A DNA stretch of 64,000 nt, from the NCBI GenBank assembly GCA_022701275.1, contig CP031740.1, positions 6,523,001 through 6,587,000 of the forward strand. Reading direction: 5' to 3'. The translations under genes were made by a program, and so were the position numbers. Positions 8,008 through 17,028 of this stretch are shown here, piece after piece. Under the pieces are notes generated by a model. That model saw only the letters and a program-made list of their open reading frames with translations. It was not told where the DNA came from and ran no database searches. This DNA comes from Microcoleus vaginatus PCC 9802 (GTDB lineage: Bacteria > Cyanobacteriota > Cyanobacteriia > Cyanobacteriales > Microcoleaceae). How positions within the stretch are numbered: the first letter of the stretch is position 1; each line of letters begins with the position of its first letter.

Positions 8008-9307
8008 AGTACACGTTGTTGGTATAGGTTTAGATGGGGCTGCTGGGCTGAGCGAATCGGCGCGGCAGGTTGTAGAAATGGCCGCTCTGCTAATAGGGAG
8101 CGAGCGCCATTTGAGCTATTTTCCCCAGCACGACGAAGAGCGCTGGGCGTTGGAAGATTTGACCGAAGCAATTCTGGAAATTCGGCGCTGGTGGGCGACT
8201 GAACCCGAATTAGAACCCTCTGGGGGGACGGTGGAACCCCGTGATCAACTCATTGTAATTTTAGTGGCCGGCGACCCGCTGTTCTACGGCTGGGGAAAGT
8301 TGTTAATTGCCCAATTACCGACAGAAGAATTGACTTTTCACCCCCACGTCAGTTCTGTGCAGTTGGCTTTTAACCGCTTACATATCCCTTGGCAAGACGC
8401 TCATTTTGTTGGCTCTCAAGGACGTTATTTTGAGGAACTGACGGCAAAACTCAAGCTGGGTGTCGAGAAAATTGCGGTCCTCGCCGACGAAACTCATACT
8501 CCGGCGGCCCTGGCAAATTGGGTGAAAGCTCTAGATTTGCCTACACGCTACGAGTTTTGGGTTTGCGAGAATTTGGGTGCTGCTGACGAGCGGGTGGGCC
8601 TGCGTTCTCTGTCAGCTTTGCTGCGAGAGTCTTTTGCACCGCTGAGCGTGGTTGTGATGCTGCGCGAGTCCCCGCCGAGGGCAGAACCTTTGGATTTGGA
8701 AAAGTTGCCTTTGTTGGGCATTCCGGATGCAGCTTTTATCGGTTGTGGCGACAAGCCGGGTTTGACGGTGGAACGGGAATTGCGGGTGTTGGTGTTGGCA
8801 CAATTGGCTTTGCAACCGCGACAAGTTGTCTGGGATGTGGGTGCTGGTAATGGTTCTGTCTCGATCGAAATTGCTCGTTTATTCCCGCAGTCTGAGGTGT
8901 ATGCGATCGAACAAACGGTTTCTGGTACTTCTGCGATCGAGTTCAACTATGGCCGTTTTGGGCTGCAAAATGTGTTCTCGATTTACGGAACCGCCCCGGA
9001 AATCTTGCACCGCTTGCGTCCTCCGCACCGGATTTTTATTGGCGGTAGTGGCGGAGGGTTAACTAAAATTTTGGGCGTTTGCGCGCTGCGGCTGCTCCCT
9101 GGAGGCTCGATCGTGCTGGCTTTGGATGCTTTTGAGGATATTGCTACTGTTTTGAGCTGGATCGGCGATCGGGTGCGCCGGGAACCGCACTGGAGTTACC
9201 GAATCGTGCAAATGCAGTTATCGCGTTCTGTGGCTGGGGGGAATTCAACTCGTTTTGATGCGTTGCGGCCTGTTTCGATTGTGACGATCGATCGACACTT
9301 GAATTAA
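7982..9307 (+). CDS. cobL: Precorrin-6Y C5,15-methyltransferase (decarboxylating), bifunctional CbiE-CbiT
   Basis: The N-terminal CbiE domain starts at VHVVGIGLDG and includes the GDPLFYGWG loop of tetrapyrrole methylases. The C-terminal CbiT domain begins at GDKPGLTVERELRVL and has the SAM site WDVGAGNGSVSIE. The enzyme methylates C5 and C15 of precorrin-6B and decarboxylates the acetate side chain in cobalamin synthesis. The native start appears lost: a TnpB element ends at about 8007, within two or three codons of the conserved VHVVGIG. No ATG lies in frame nearby, so translation probably starts at GTG 7982 inside the transposon end, or further up within tnpB. The N-terminus is therefore partly transposon-encoded. 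The rest looks intact. Confidence 0.88.
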   Translation: MPSGRRVVKVHVVGIGLDGAAGLSESARQVVEMAALLIGSERHLSYFPQHDEERWALEDLTEAILEIRRWWATEPELEPSGGTVEPRDQLIVILVAGDPLFYGWGKLLIAQLPTEELTFHPHVSSVQLAFNRLHIPWQDAHFVGSQGRYFEELTAKLKLGVEKIAVLADETHTPAALANWVKALDLPTRYEFWVCENLGAADERVGLRSLSALLRESFAPLSVVVMLRESPPRAEPLDLEKLPLLGIPDAAFIGCGDKPGLTVERELRVLVLAQLALQPRQVVWDVGAGNGSVSIEIARLFPQSEVYAIEQTVSGTSAIEFNYGRFGLQNVFSIYGTAPEILHRLRPPHRIFIGGSGGGLTKILGVCALRLLPGGSIVLALDAFEDIATVLSWIGDRVRREPHWSYRIVQMQLSRSVAGGNSTRFDALRPVSIVTIDRHLN

Positions 9308-9470
9308 TGTCTGAATTTTAACCGCCGATTAACGCAGATTAATGCCTGTGTTATCTGTGTTTTTTGTGGTTTTAGTTCTCGCTTGATTGAATCTAATCTT
9401 TTTTTACCGCAGAGGGCGCAGAGGGCGCAGAGGAAGAGAGGAAGAGAGGAAGAGAAGAGGTAATTTTAAA
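9308..9470. repeat. Dispersed repeat and purine heptamer tract
   Basis: About 9321-9373 carries an ACCGCCGATTAACGCAGATT / ATCTGTGTTTTTTGTGG pair of the window-wide ACCGCAGAT family. About 9421-9461 repeats GAGGGCGCA and then GAGGAAGA units. Confidence 0.6.
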
Positions 9471-9490
9471 GGGGTTTGGGGTATTAGGTT

Positions 9491-10360
9491 TTAATTTTTA
9501 ATTAAGAACAGTACGGCTGCTGTTGCTAGCAGTAGCAGAATTCCGGCGGCACCGGCTAGGGGTTTTGCTGCTATTCCTGTAATCCATTCTGGTGCGCGGC
9601 CTGTGGGATTAATTGCGCCTTCTGTATCTACGGTAGTTATACCCCAAATCCAAGCTGCGTGAATGCCGATCGCCAATCCCAAACTACCATTGTCGGCGAT
9701 GCGGGCTAATGTTAAAACCATCCCCATCAGCCACAATCCGGGCAGTTGCGGTAGAGTTTCTTTGGCGGCCCAAATTAGGTGGGCGATCGCGAAAATGAAA
9801 CTCGCGATCGCTGCTGCGATTAGCACTGAGTAATCTTGCTGGAGGATTGTTTGCAAGCAGCCGCGAAAGATTAACTCTTCTGTGGCACTAATCCACATTC
9901 CTAATAACAGAGTCAGCAGACTAGCAGGGTTAAGAATTAAGGCCCAAGGATTAATTTTTTTTTCGCCTGTTTCGGTGGATATTTCCCCGATTTTTAGCTC
10001 GATCCAGCCTGCGCTTAATTGCAGACCGAATAAAATTACTAAGCTGATTATTCCTAATCCTAATCCCCGCAGTAATGACATCAAAACTGCGGGTTGCCAA
10101 TCCCAACCCCAGTTGGCAAAAGGCGTGTTTTCGATCCAACTTGTCGCCCATAAAATGAAGGGGACAATCACGTAGAGGGAAGCTAGTAAAGGTAGTTTTT
10201 TGTTTCCCAGAGGTTGGGGCGGATGCCATTTGAGGGCGATCGCCAGCACAATCGCTGCGGGAAGCCACACAACAATCCAAGTTGAGAAAAACAAGATTAT
10301 TTTGACAATTGCTGGTATTGACGGCGACAGCAGTCGCAGGTTGTTTATGCTATTCCACAT
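9491..10360 (-). CDS. CPBP family intramembrane glutamic endopeptidase (CAAX/Rce1-like)
   Basis: This 289-residue integral membrane protein has about seven to eight hydrophobic helices. It shows the three CPBP/ABI motifs: EELIFRGCLQ (catalytic Glu-Glu and Arg), FAIAHLIW with a conserved His, and GIHAAWIW near the C-terminus with another His. Members are membrane proteases that process prenylated or bacteriocin-related proteins. In cyanobacteria most have no known substrate. The gene is alone between repeat-rich spacers, with lpxD upstream on the same strand. Confidence 0.88.
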   Translation of the reverse strand: MWNSINNLRLLSPSIPAIVKIILFFSTWIVVWLPAAIVLAIALKWHPPQPLGNKKLPLLASLYVIVPFILWATSWIENTPFANWGWDWQPAVLMSLLRGLGLGIISLVILFGLQLSAGWIELKIGEISTETGEKKINPWALILNPASLLTLLLGMWISATEELIFRGCLQTILQQDYSVLIAAAIASFIFAIAHLIWAAKETLPQLPGLWLMGMVLTLARIADNGSLGLAIGIHAAWIWGITTVDTEGAINPTGRAPEWITGIAAKPLAGAAGILLLLATAAVLFLIKN

Positions 10361-10379
10361 TTAAGGGGTTGCAACTATA

Positions 10380-10457
10380 ATACTGTTGACTGTTGGCTGT
10401 TAACTGTTGACTGTTGACTGTTAACTAATGACTACTGACTACTGCCAACTGCGAATT
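10380..10457. repeat. STRR heptamer tract (GTTGACT / GTTAACT)
   Basis: Nearly uninterrupted copies of TGTTGAC, TGTTAAC and TGACTAC heptamers fill the spacer between the CPBP and lpxD genes. Similar tracts (complementary sense) occur at 20001-20087 and 52607-52660. This class matches the short tandemly repeated repetitive sequences described in filamentous cyanobacteria. Confidence 0.75.
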
Positions 10458-10459
10458 GA

Positions 10460-11500
10460 CTACCGATCGAGCTTGCGCTGAATTTGCCTCAAAGACTGGT
10501 ACATTTCCGGCAAGCGGTTGTAGACGGCTGCGGCTTTGAGAAATAGTTTGTGGGGAATTGCTGGAACTCCCGTCACGATCGCACCTGCGGGCACGTCGCT
10601 GTGAATTCCGGCTTTAGCAGTGGCGATTGCCCCATCTCCGATTTTGGCTTGATTAGCAATTCCCACTTGACCTGCCAAAATTACATTGTTGCCAATTTTT
10701 ACTCCGCCGGCCATGCCAACGTGAGCGGCAAACGCACAATTTTTCCCTACTTGACAGCCGTGACCTACGTGTACTAAATTGTCGATTTTTGTATTCTGGC
10801 CGATGCGGGTTTCTCCGACAGCGGGCCGGTCGATCGTGCTGTTGCAGCCAACCTCAACGCCCTCTTCTAATACCGTGCAGCCAGACTGCTCCATTTTCAC
10901 CCATCCTGTGGCTGTCGGCACGAACCCAAAACCTTCGCTGCCGATCGCCGCACCGCTGTGAATCACGCAATTTGCCCCGATGCGAGTGCGTTCGTGAATG
11001 ACGCAGTTAGCGTGTAAAACAGTGCCTTCGCCTATTTCCGCATCAGGGTAAATTACGACATTTGGATGAATGCAAACGTTGCTGCCAATTTTGACTTTTG
11101 GTTGAATAACGACGTTGGGGCCAATATAGACATTTTCACTAATTTCTGCTGATGGGTGAACCGTGGCTGAGGGATGAATTTCGGATGCTGGGCGAAACGG
11201 TTGATAGAAAATGGCGATCGTTTCAGCAAACAGCAATCGCGGATCTGGTGCGGCAATCCAAGCAATATTGCGATCGTCACATTGAGCTTGGAGGCTTTCA
11301 TCTAAGGGTAAAATTAAAGCCGAAGCATTTGTAGTGGCTGTATGAACGGCAAATTTAGCACCTTCTATGTAACTGATAGTACCGGGTGCAGCTTCATCAA
11401 CAGGGGCCGCGCCTGTAATATCTGGATCGGTAGCAACCGACGCTGTGAGGGTGCGACTGCTGGCTAAGTTAAGTTTTTGTACTATTTCGCTAAACTTCAT
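10460..11500 (-). CDS. lpxD: UDP-3-O-(3-hydroxyacyl)glucosamine N-acyltransferase
   Basis: This 346-residue protein has the LpxD architecture: an N-terminal uridine-binding domain to about residue 100, then a left-handed beta-helix of hexapeptide repeats from IHPSATVHPSAEI to about residue 320, and a short helical C-terminus. The catalytic His lies in NLVHVGHGCQVG, and the GSEGFGFVP segment is diagnostic. It adds the second hydroxyacyl chain to UDP-glucosamine in lipid A synthesis at the cytosolic face of the inner membrane. The gene is isolated from lpxA/lpxC here. Confidence 0.95.
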   Translation of the reverse strand: MKFSEIVQKLNLASSRTLTASVATDPDITGAAPVDEAAPGTISYIEGAKFAVHTATTNASALILPLDESLQAQCDDRNIAWIAAPDPRLLFAETIAIFYQPFRPASEIHPSATVHPSAEISENVYIGPNVVIQPKVKIGSNVCIHPNVVIYPDAEIGEGTVLHANCVIHERTRIGANCVIHSGAAIGSEGFGFVPTATGWVKMEQSGCTVLEEGVEVGCNSTIDRPAVGETRIGQNTKIDNLVHVGHGCQVGKNCAFAAHVGMAGGVKIGNNVILAGQVGIANQAKIGDGAIATAKAGIHSDVPAGAIVTGVPAIPHKLFLKAAAVYNRLPEMYQSLRQIQRKLDR

Positions 11501-11590
11501 CTATAAAAATTTGTTGTTAGCACAGATGGATCATAGTTAAAATTACCAGCTTTGGAGCACGATCTGAGCAGTTGGCATTTAAAAAACAAA

Positions 11591-11619
11591 AACCCCGATT
11601 TCTTGAAGAAGTCAGGGTT
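11591..11619 (-). terminator. Imperfect hairpin between lpxD and DUF1232 genes
   Basis: AACCCCGATTTCTT and GAAGAAGTCAGGGTT form an imperfect hairpin just past the end of the minus-strand DUF1232 gene. It resembles the AACCCCGATTTCTTGAAGAA repeat hairpin frequent in cyanobacteria, so it may be a repeat acting as a terminator. Confidence 0.45.
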
Positions 11620-11643
11620 GTAGCGCTCGATTATTTTTGGCAA

Positions 11644-11961
11644 TTATTTTACAGAAACTGCATCTACGTCAACGGTGCTGCCTTGGGCTTCAGAATAATG
11701 GGCACCGGTGGCTTCGGATGCTGAGGCTGTCTCTGTTTGGCGGGATTTAAAGTAGTCGATCGCCATTTGGGACACTTCGGAAATCAGCAAGACAGCAATT
11801 GCCACATCGTCAATTTGTCCGACGACGGGGAGAAAGTCTGGGGCAATGTCGATCGGGCTTACCAAATATGCCAGCGTTCCCAGAATAATCCACCAGCGGT
11901 ATTTGGGGTTGCGGAGGGTTTCGCGATACCAGTTGTAAACAGATTGTATAGAAAAGTTCAT
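11644..11961 (-). CDS. DUF1232 (YkvA-like) membrane protein
   Basis: This 105-residue protein carries the DUF1232 core at residues 20-65: KYRWWIILGTLAYLVSPID, then DFLPVVGQIDDVAIA and a hydrophobic helix. The family consists of short membrane proteins of unknown function, often 80-130 residues, and this one has a polar Ala/Ser/Thr-rich C-terminal tail. It stands alone between lpxD and a long repeat-bearing spacer. Confidence 0.85.
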   Translation of the reverse strand: MNFSIQSVYNWYRETLRNPKYRWWIILGTLAYLVSPIDIAPDFLPVVGQIDDVAIAVLLISEVSQMAIDYFKSRQTETASASEATGAHYSEAQGSTVDVDAVSVK

Positions 11962-12375
11962 GTGGTTGTCCTCTACTTATATTTTCAATCTTGACAAATT
12001 GTCGCTCGAAATGCTTGTGGAGATATCCCCCCTAGGGTTGGCAAGAGACTTCTACCTGGGAGTATAGGGAATTGGGGAGGGAGAAGTTGTCAAGCTGTGT
12101 TGACAGGGCGGGGACTCTTGACAATGCCCCTACGGAAACCTGAAAGATGAAAGGCGATGGAATTAATCTGTGTTTATCTGCGTTTATCTGCGGTTTAAAA
12201 AAATATTCATATTGTTGACGGTAGATTCGGAATCTATTACTTGTATATTGTGATTAAAGCAAGTTACTTGGATTGGGATTTTTTAACCGCAGATGTCAGT
12301 AGATAAACACAGATGAACGCCGATGGAATTTATGTGTGTTTATCTGCTGTTTAAACAAATCTTCATCTCTCTCAC
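11962..12375. repeat. Intergenic spacer with dispersed ACCGCAGAT repeats
   Basis: No gene is visible. Two copies of the dispersed repeat lie at about 12162-12200 (AATCTGTGTTTATCTGCG sense) and 12284-12356, where AACCGCAGAT...GATAAACACAGATGAACG is followed by its complement-like TGTGTTTATCTGCTGTTTA, giving a long imperfect palindrome. About 12100-12135 carries a fragment of a GGGACTCTTGACAATGCCCC repeat. Confidence 0.6.
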
Positions 12376-13491
12376 TCACGAATTTTGAAAGATCCATTTT
12401 TGGTCGCCGATCGCAATTTCGCAGCCATTTGGCAGCCAAAAAGGCTCGTTAGCAGCCAGCCTCTGCCCACCCACAAAAGTGCCGTTGGAACTGCCGCTAT
12501 CGACAAGCTGATACCGCTGTTTGCCAAGTTCGTCAGTGGCGCGGCGGATTTGAGCGTGGTAGCGCGAACTTTGCGGATCTTGTAATACTAAAGTGTTGGT
12601 TGGTTCGCGTCCAATTGTAAAGGGATTGGCTGTTAGGGCGATCGCCTCTCCAGAAAGTTTGTAGATTAAATATGCGGTTGTTTTGCGATCGCTGCTTGCG
12701 AGTACCGTTGGTGCAAGTTGAGGAGGATTTCTCCCAGGAGGGAGACTGTTTTGAGCAAGTTGGTCTGTCAGTCGTTGTAAATCTCGATCGAACCCTGCTG
12801 CTGTGTCAGAAGCTGGAAGACTCGCAGGAGAATTACCTGAAATTAAGTTTAACTGCTGTACGGGAGATTGAGGAACAATCGGACGGCCTGCTTCGGCAAT
12901 TCTCATTTGCAGGGCGGCGGCATTTTCTGCTTCCTGTCGGGCACTCATTCCCTCAACTTGGCGAATAACTCCGTTGGTTTCGGGAAAGCTGACATCGCCA
13001 ATTCGCACGTCTTCTAAGTTAAAACCCAGAGTATAAAAATCTTGGATGCGATCGAGCAAATTTTGGCGCAGCAACAGCCGTCCTTGACTGATAAGCTGTT
13101 GTAGGGGTATTTGCCCGATCGCTAATCCCATACAATCCTTAACTGCACTTGCTAAAACAGCTAGAGGATCGGACAATTCCAAAGCTACTCGTTTCGGATC
13201 TATCACTTGATAAATAACAGTCAGGGTGGCATCAATTAAAAATCGATCCTTAGATAAAAAATCTCCGTGCGACTGTACATCCAAATTGCGGAGTTTGGTG
13301 TCTACGAGGACAATTTGAGACTGTTCCAGCAGGGGAAGGGCGAAGCTGAAATGCCGCCCGGATTTCAGGGTACGCACGGCGCGGCCGTTTTTGACCAACA
13401 AACCCGTGTAACCCGCCCCTATAAAGTCCATACTAAACCCGGCCCAGCGTTCTGGAGTTATCGTTTGAATCAGGGGAGAAGCGTTGTTCAT
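12376..13491 (-). CDS. SPFH/Band 7 - FHA domain fusion protein
   Basis: From the ATG at 13491 the product is 371 residues. An in-frame ATG at 13644 would add 51 residues of low-complexity look. Neither has a clear ribosome site. Residues about 20-190 are a Band 7/SPFH domain (GYTGLLVKNGRAVRTLKSG, then VDTKLRNLDVQS). Residues about 195-280 are a linker with helical and Pro-rich parts. Residues about 285-370 are a forkhead-associated domain with its phosphothreonine-binding signature: FTIGREPTN, SSRYHAQI and DSGSSNGTFVGG. SPFH proteins oligomerise on membranes and FHA domains bind phosphothreonine, so the fusion could recruit phosphorylated partners to a membrane scaffold. That role is inference. 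No transmembrane segment is obvious. Confidence 0.85.
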   Translation of the reverse strand: MNNASPLIQTITPERWAGFSMDFIGAGYTGLLVKNGRAVRTLKSGRHFSFALPLLEQSQIVLVDTKLRNLDVQSHGDFLSKDRFLIDATLTVIYQVIDPKRVALELSDPLAVLASAVKDCMGLAIGQIPLQQLISQGRLLLRQNLLDRIQDFYTLGFNLEDVRIGDVSFPETNGVIRQVEGMSARQEAENAAALQMRIAEAGRPIVPQSPVQQLNLISGNSPASLPASDTAAGFDRDLQRLTDQLAQNSLPPGRNPPQLAPTVLASSDRKTTAYLIYKLSGEAIALTANPFTIGREPTNTLVLQDPQSSRYHAQIRRATDELGKQRYQLVDSGSSNGTFVGGQRLAANEPFWLPNGCEIAIGDQKWIFQNS

Positions 13492-13947
13492 GGGAGGGAG
13501 TTGAGGGAGGGGAGATTCTATTTTTAGGGTAACAAATTGCTGGGGGCGAGCGATCGGGCGGTGTGCCGGTTCCGCAACCTCTATTCTATACTTCTGGACT
13601 CCCCCCGATTCCGCCCGGGCTGGATCTAGTTGGCACCCCAGCAATCGACCTTCTGTTTGTACTAGATTCCCACTTTTGGCATCACGCGCGGCGAAGCAAT
13701 ATTTTCAGATTTAGAAAGCGCTACAATGCGATCGAGTCCGAGAGTTTGAAACCCGTATTCTAAGATAGCAAACGCTGCTTCAGTTACCGAACTCCCCCTC
13801 CAGCTTATATCTTTTGTACTCACTTACTCACTCGGCTTAACTTGCATACATTCGCAAAAAATCTTTAAATTATCTGCGGTGCATCTGCGGTTTCCCTATC
13901 AATCAAAGATTTATGCACTAAGTCTAGTAGCTCGATCGCCCTTTCAT
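13492..13947. other. Spacer without a convincing gene
   Basis: Frames here are short and of biased composition. About 13868-13893 holds a short TATCTGCGGTGCATCTGCGG unit of the dispersed repeat family. The N-terminal extension of the SPFH-FHA gene may reach to 13644. Confidence 0.45.
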
Positions 13948-15360
13948 TCACCTCACCAAAAACGCCGCACACTCAACATGAGAAGTCTGAGGAAAGAAAT
14001 CCGCCGGCTGCACTCGCGCTAACTTATAATCCCCATTTTCGCACAAAATCTTCAGGTCGCGAGCCAAAGTAGCAGGCTTGCAGCTAACATAAACAATGCG
14101 ATTTGGTTTGATTTCCTTGATAGCTTCCAAAACCGCGCGATCGCACCCTTTCCTGGGCGGATCTAGCAGCACAATATCCGGTGTCAATCCCAAGGAAGGC
14201 AGCAAACTCTCTACTGTTCCGGCCTGAAACTCGACATTTCTCACGTCATTTAACTCACCATTTAATCTGGCTTGTTCGATCGCCGCCGGTTGCACTTCTA
14301 AACCTATGGCTATTTTTACTTGTTTTGCCAGGGGTAAAGTAAAAGTACCAATTCCGCAAAAAGCGTCAACCAAAATCTCGTTTCCCTGCAAATTCAATTC
14401 CCCTACCATCACCTCTAACAATGCTTCAGCAGCCTCTGTATTTACCTGGAAAAAAGTATCGGCTCTTAGCTGAAATTTCAAACCAGCAAAGCTTTCTCGC
14501 AGATAAGAACGACCCGCAATGCAGCGAGTTTCTGTACCAAAAATCACATTAGTTTGAGCGGGATTTATATTCAAACAAACCCCTGCCAGTTGAGGATATT
14601 GTTTCAGCCACTCTGATGCTTGCTCTTCGATTCCGGGCAAGTCTCCAGTGCGAACTATTAAAGTTAGCAGCATCTCGCCGGTGCGCCGTCCGATCCGCAA
14701 GGACAAGTGACGCAATTCTCCTGTATGTTTCTTTTCGTCGTAGACTTGCCAATCCCGCCAGTGGATGTCTTCTTTGACTTCTTTTAACAAAGGATTGAGG
14801 CGCGGGTCTTGCACCGGACACTGATTGAGATTGACTAATTTGTGAGTGCTTTTTTGATAGTAACCTGCTTGGACTTGACCTGTCGCAGATATTGCCACCG
14901 GATAAGTCGCTTTGTTGCGGTATCCCAAAAATTGGGAAAATCCCTCAATTTTTCCCGTTAAAATTTCATCAACTTGCGGATTGCTAAATCCGCCAATCCG
15001 TTCTAAGGCTTGAATGATTTGATTTTGCTTGGCTGCAAGCTGATATTGATAATCTACGTGCTGCCACTGACAGCCGCCGCACTTGTCGGCGACAATGCAG
15101 TTAGCTCGGATGCGGTGTTCGGATGCTTCGAGAAGTGTGTCCAGCTTGCCTGTAGCATAGGTGGATTTGACTTGCACGAGGCGGACAAGGACTCGATCGC
15201 CCGTCACGGTATCGGGCACAAACACTACTAACTCACCAAAACGACCAACTCCGTCGCCGGTGTCTGTCAAGTCAGTAATCTCTATCTCAATCAGTTGACC
15301 TTGCTGGCAAGGGTTTGCCAATTTCGTCGAGTTTGGGGTCGGGAATTTAGATTTGGTCAC
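13948..15360 (-). CDS. rlmD: 23S rRNA (uracil(1939)-C(5))-methyltransferase
   Basis: This 470-residue protein has an N-terminal TRAM domain (IEIEITDLTDTGDGVGRFG), an iron-sulfur cysteine cluster (CIVADKCGGCQWQH), and the RumA/TrmA methyltransferase domain. The SAM loop is VDAFCGIGTFTLPLA, then LLDPPRKGCDRAVLEAI and the catalytic Cys in VYVSCKPATLARDL. Such enzymes form 5-methyluridine in 23S rRNA (or tRNA in close relatives) with SAM. RlmD is the best label, but RlmCD-type specificity cannot be excluded. The gene is single on the minus strand. Confidence 0.9.
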   Translation of the reverse strand: MTKSKFPTPNSTKLANPCQQGQLIEIEITDLTDTGDGVGRFGELVVFVPDTVTGDRVLVRLVQVKSTYATGKLDTLLEASEHRIRANCIVADKCGGCQWQHVDYQYQLAAKQNQIIQALERIGGFSNPQVDEILTGKIEGFSQFLGYRNKATYPVAISATGQVQAGYYQKSTHKLVNLNQCPVQDPRLNPLLKEVKEDIHWRDWQVYDEKKHTGELRHLSLRIGRRTGEMLLTLIVRTGDLPGIEEQASEWLKQYPQLAGVCLNINPAQTNVIFGTETRCIAGRSYLRESFAGLKFQLRADTFFQVNTEAAEALLEVMVGELNLQGNEILVDAFCGIGTFTLPLAKQVKIAIGLEVQPAAIEQARLNGELNDVRNVEFQAGTVESLLPSLGLTPDIVLLDPPRKGCDRAVLEAIKEIKPNRIVYVSCKPATLARDLKILCENGDYKLARVQPADFFPQTSHVECAAFLVR

Positions 15361-15843
15361 AAGTAGTCGTGGTAGGATTTAATATGGTAATGCAATATCG
15401 CTCTCTCTTTCCTGAGATAAGTCGTAGCGAAGCGGGGCGTAAGCCATCGCACTCAAGCTCAATTGCAGGCTGTCTTCCTGCTGCTGAACGTCTTGCTGCT
15501 AAAGCCAAGCTTCAACCTGCAAGTCAAGCCTGTCGCGAGTTGCCCCTACCCGTGCCTGTGCGATCTGCTGTTGGGGCGAGCTAGCAAAAACTCGTTAAAC
15601 AGTCAAAGTGTCTGCCGACATCAAAACTTTCACTCGCAGTTTTTGAGTTTTTCCCGCAGTACCCTGGAACACAGGGAAACTGGCTTGAACATCAAGCATA
15701 ACGTTTGTGGAGATTTACCCGCTACTTCTAATGTTGATAAATGTTAGAAGCAAAGTAAATCGCCCCACCAAAAATCTCATCTTTAAGGGATGAGAATGTC
15801 AATTAATCTTACTCTCAAATATCCTCAATTCTTTTGAATAACA
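15361..15843. other. Long leader/spacer upstream of apcD
   Basis: No conserved reading frame is visible. The region includes GTAGCGAAGCGGGGCGTAAG-type repeat sequence at about 15423-15442 and a hairpin-like GAGTTTTTC / TCGCAGTTTTTGAG area near 15630. It probably holds the apcD promoter and 5' leader. The AATAACAATG start context has no strong ribosome site. Confidence 0.4.
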
Positions 15844-16329
15844 ATGAGCGTAGTTAGCCAACTAATTCTCCAAGCCGACGACGAACTTCGCTATCCCAGT
15901 ACCGGCGAACTTCAAAGCATCAAAGATTTTTTAAAAACCGGAGAACAGCGGGTGCGTATTGCTACTGCGCTGTCTGACAGTGAGAGAAAAATTGTTGAAG
16001 AAGCTAGTAAAAAACTCTGGAAAAAACGACCTGATTTTATCTCTCCTGGTGGCAATGCTTACGGCCAGCGCGAACGGGCTTTGTGTCTGCGCGACTACGG
16101 CTGGTACTTGCGCCTGATTACCTACGGTATCTTGGCGGGTGACAAAGAGCCGATCGAAAGCATCGGTTTGATTGGCGTTCGGGAAATGTATAATTCTCTC
16201 GGCGTTCCAGTTCCTGGCATGGTCGAAGCTATCCGCTGTTTGAAGGAAGCTTCTTTGGCTTTGCTCAATCAGGAGGATGCTAAGGAAGCAGCTCCTTATT
16301 TTGATTATATCGCTCAAGCAATGTCTTAA
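15844..16329 (+). CDS. apcD: Allophycocyanin subunit alpha-B
   Basis: This 161-residue protein has the phycobiliprotein globin fold. It starts [19 protein letters not shown], typical of ApcD rather than ApcA, and contains [23 protein letters not shown] with the phycocyanobilin-binding Cys at about position 81. ApcD is a terminal emitter of the phycobilisome core and is linked to energy transfer to photosystem I and state transitions. The length is exact for the family. The gene is single and not next to apcABC. Confidence 0.95.
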   Translation: MSVVSQLILQADDELRYPSTGELQSIKDFLKTGEQRVRIATALSDSERKIVEEASKKLWKKRPDFISPGGNAYGQRERALCLRDYGWYLRLITYGILAGDKEPIESIGLIGVREMYNSLGVPVPGMVEAIRCLKEASLALLNQEDAKEAAPYFDYIAQAMS

Positions 16330-16456
16330 TTGCTTTGGTGATTGCTTTCATGAATGTGGCGGAGCATTCGCGGGTGATTTTTGGGGTGATTTTATCTCGC
16401 AATTGCTCGCAAATGTTTCGCTTCTGTTTTTGGCAAGCAAATCTGCCTCATTTTTG

Positions 16457-16840
16457 CTAGGAAGCAATGCAGTTTAAGCTTTCCCAGATGTTGAGTTCGT
16501 CTTGTCTTTCTATGTACATTTGATTGAAAAAGTCAAGTGTTTTTGGGAGAGATTGTTTTTTGAATTTCCGGCTGTCGTAGTGAATGGATGTTTTGAGCTG
16601 CGAGAGTTCGGAAAGGCTGGGGCAGGTTTGGATATGATGGGCGATCGCATTTTGCCATTCTTCCAGGCTGCGGTACGAGATAAATTGTCCGCCTCTGTCC
16701 CGCCGGTGCACGAAAACCACGAAAACCCAGGATTCGATTCGCTTAATTTGATTTTGGCTGATTTTGAGCAGTTGGGCGATCAACCTGACGGTGATGCGGA
16801 GCTTTTTCGAGGGTTGGATGCGGCGAAACAGTGCTGTCAT
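16457..16840 (-). CDS. Conserved-looking hypothetical protein
   Basis: The 127-residue product is basic at the N-terminus (FRRIQPSKKLRITVRLIAQL) and has a coherent body (RIESWVFVVFVHRRDRGGQF, SYRSLEEWQNAIAHHIQ, KFKKQSLPKTLDFFNQMYI). I do not recognise a named family, though the composition is that of an authentic cyanobacterial protein. The overlapping plus-strand frame lacks such features. No signal peptide or membrane helix is seen. It is convergent with apcD and divergent from the HTH gene. Confidence 0.6.
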   Translation of the reverse strand: MTALFRRIQPSKKLRITVRLIAQLLKISQNQIKRIESWVFVVFVHRRDRGGQFISYRSLEEWQNAIAHHIQTCPSLSELSQLKTSIHYDSRKFKKQSLPKTLDFFNQMYIERQDELNIWESLNCIAS

Positions 16841-17028
16841 GGCTGAGTCACTCCTGAACTTGGGTGAGTTAGTAGGTGTTCGTCTTTGGATCTTACTATA
16901 TCATATCATTCTACACGAATGCAGAGAAGTTGCAGTAATGTTTCTAAATGTGTAATGCTCAACCCCTGTGTGCTGCCTTGAGCAAGGCAAAAGTACAGCT
17001 AGCTTAAGAGTTAAATTGGATCTGTAAA

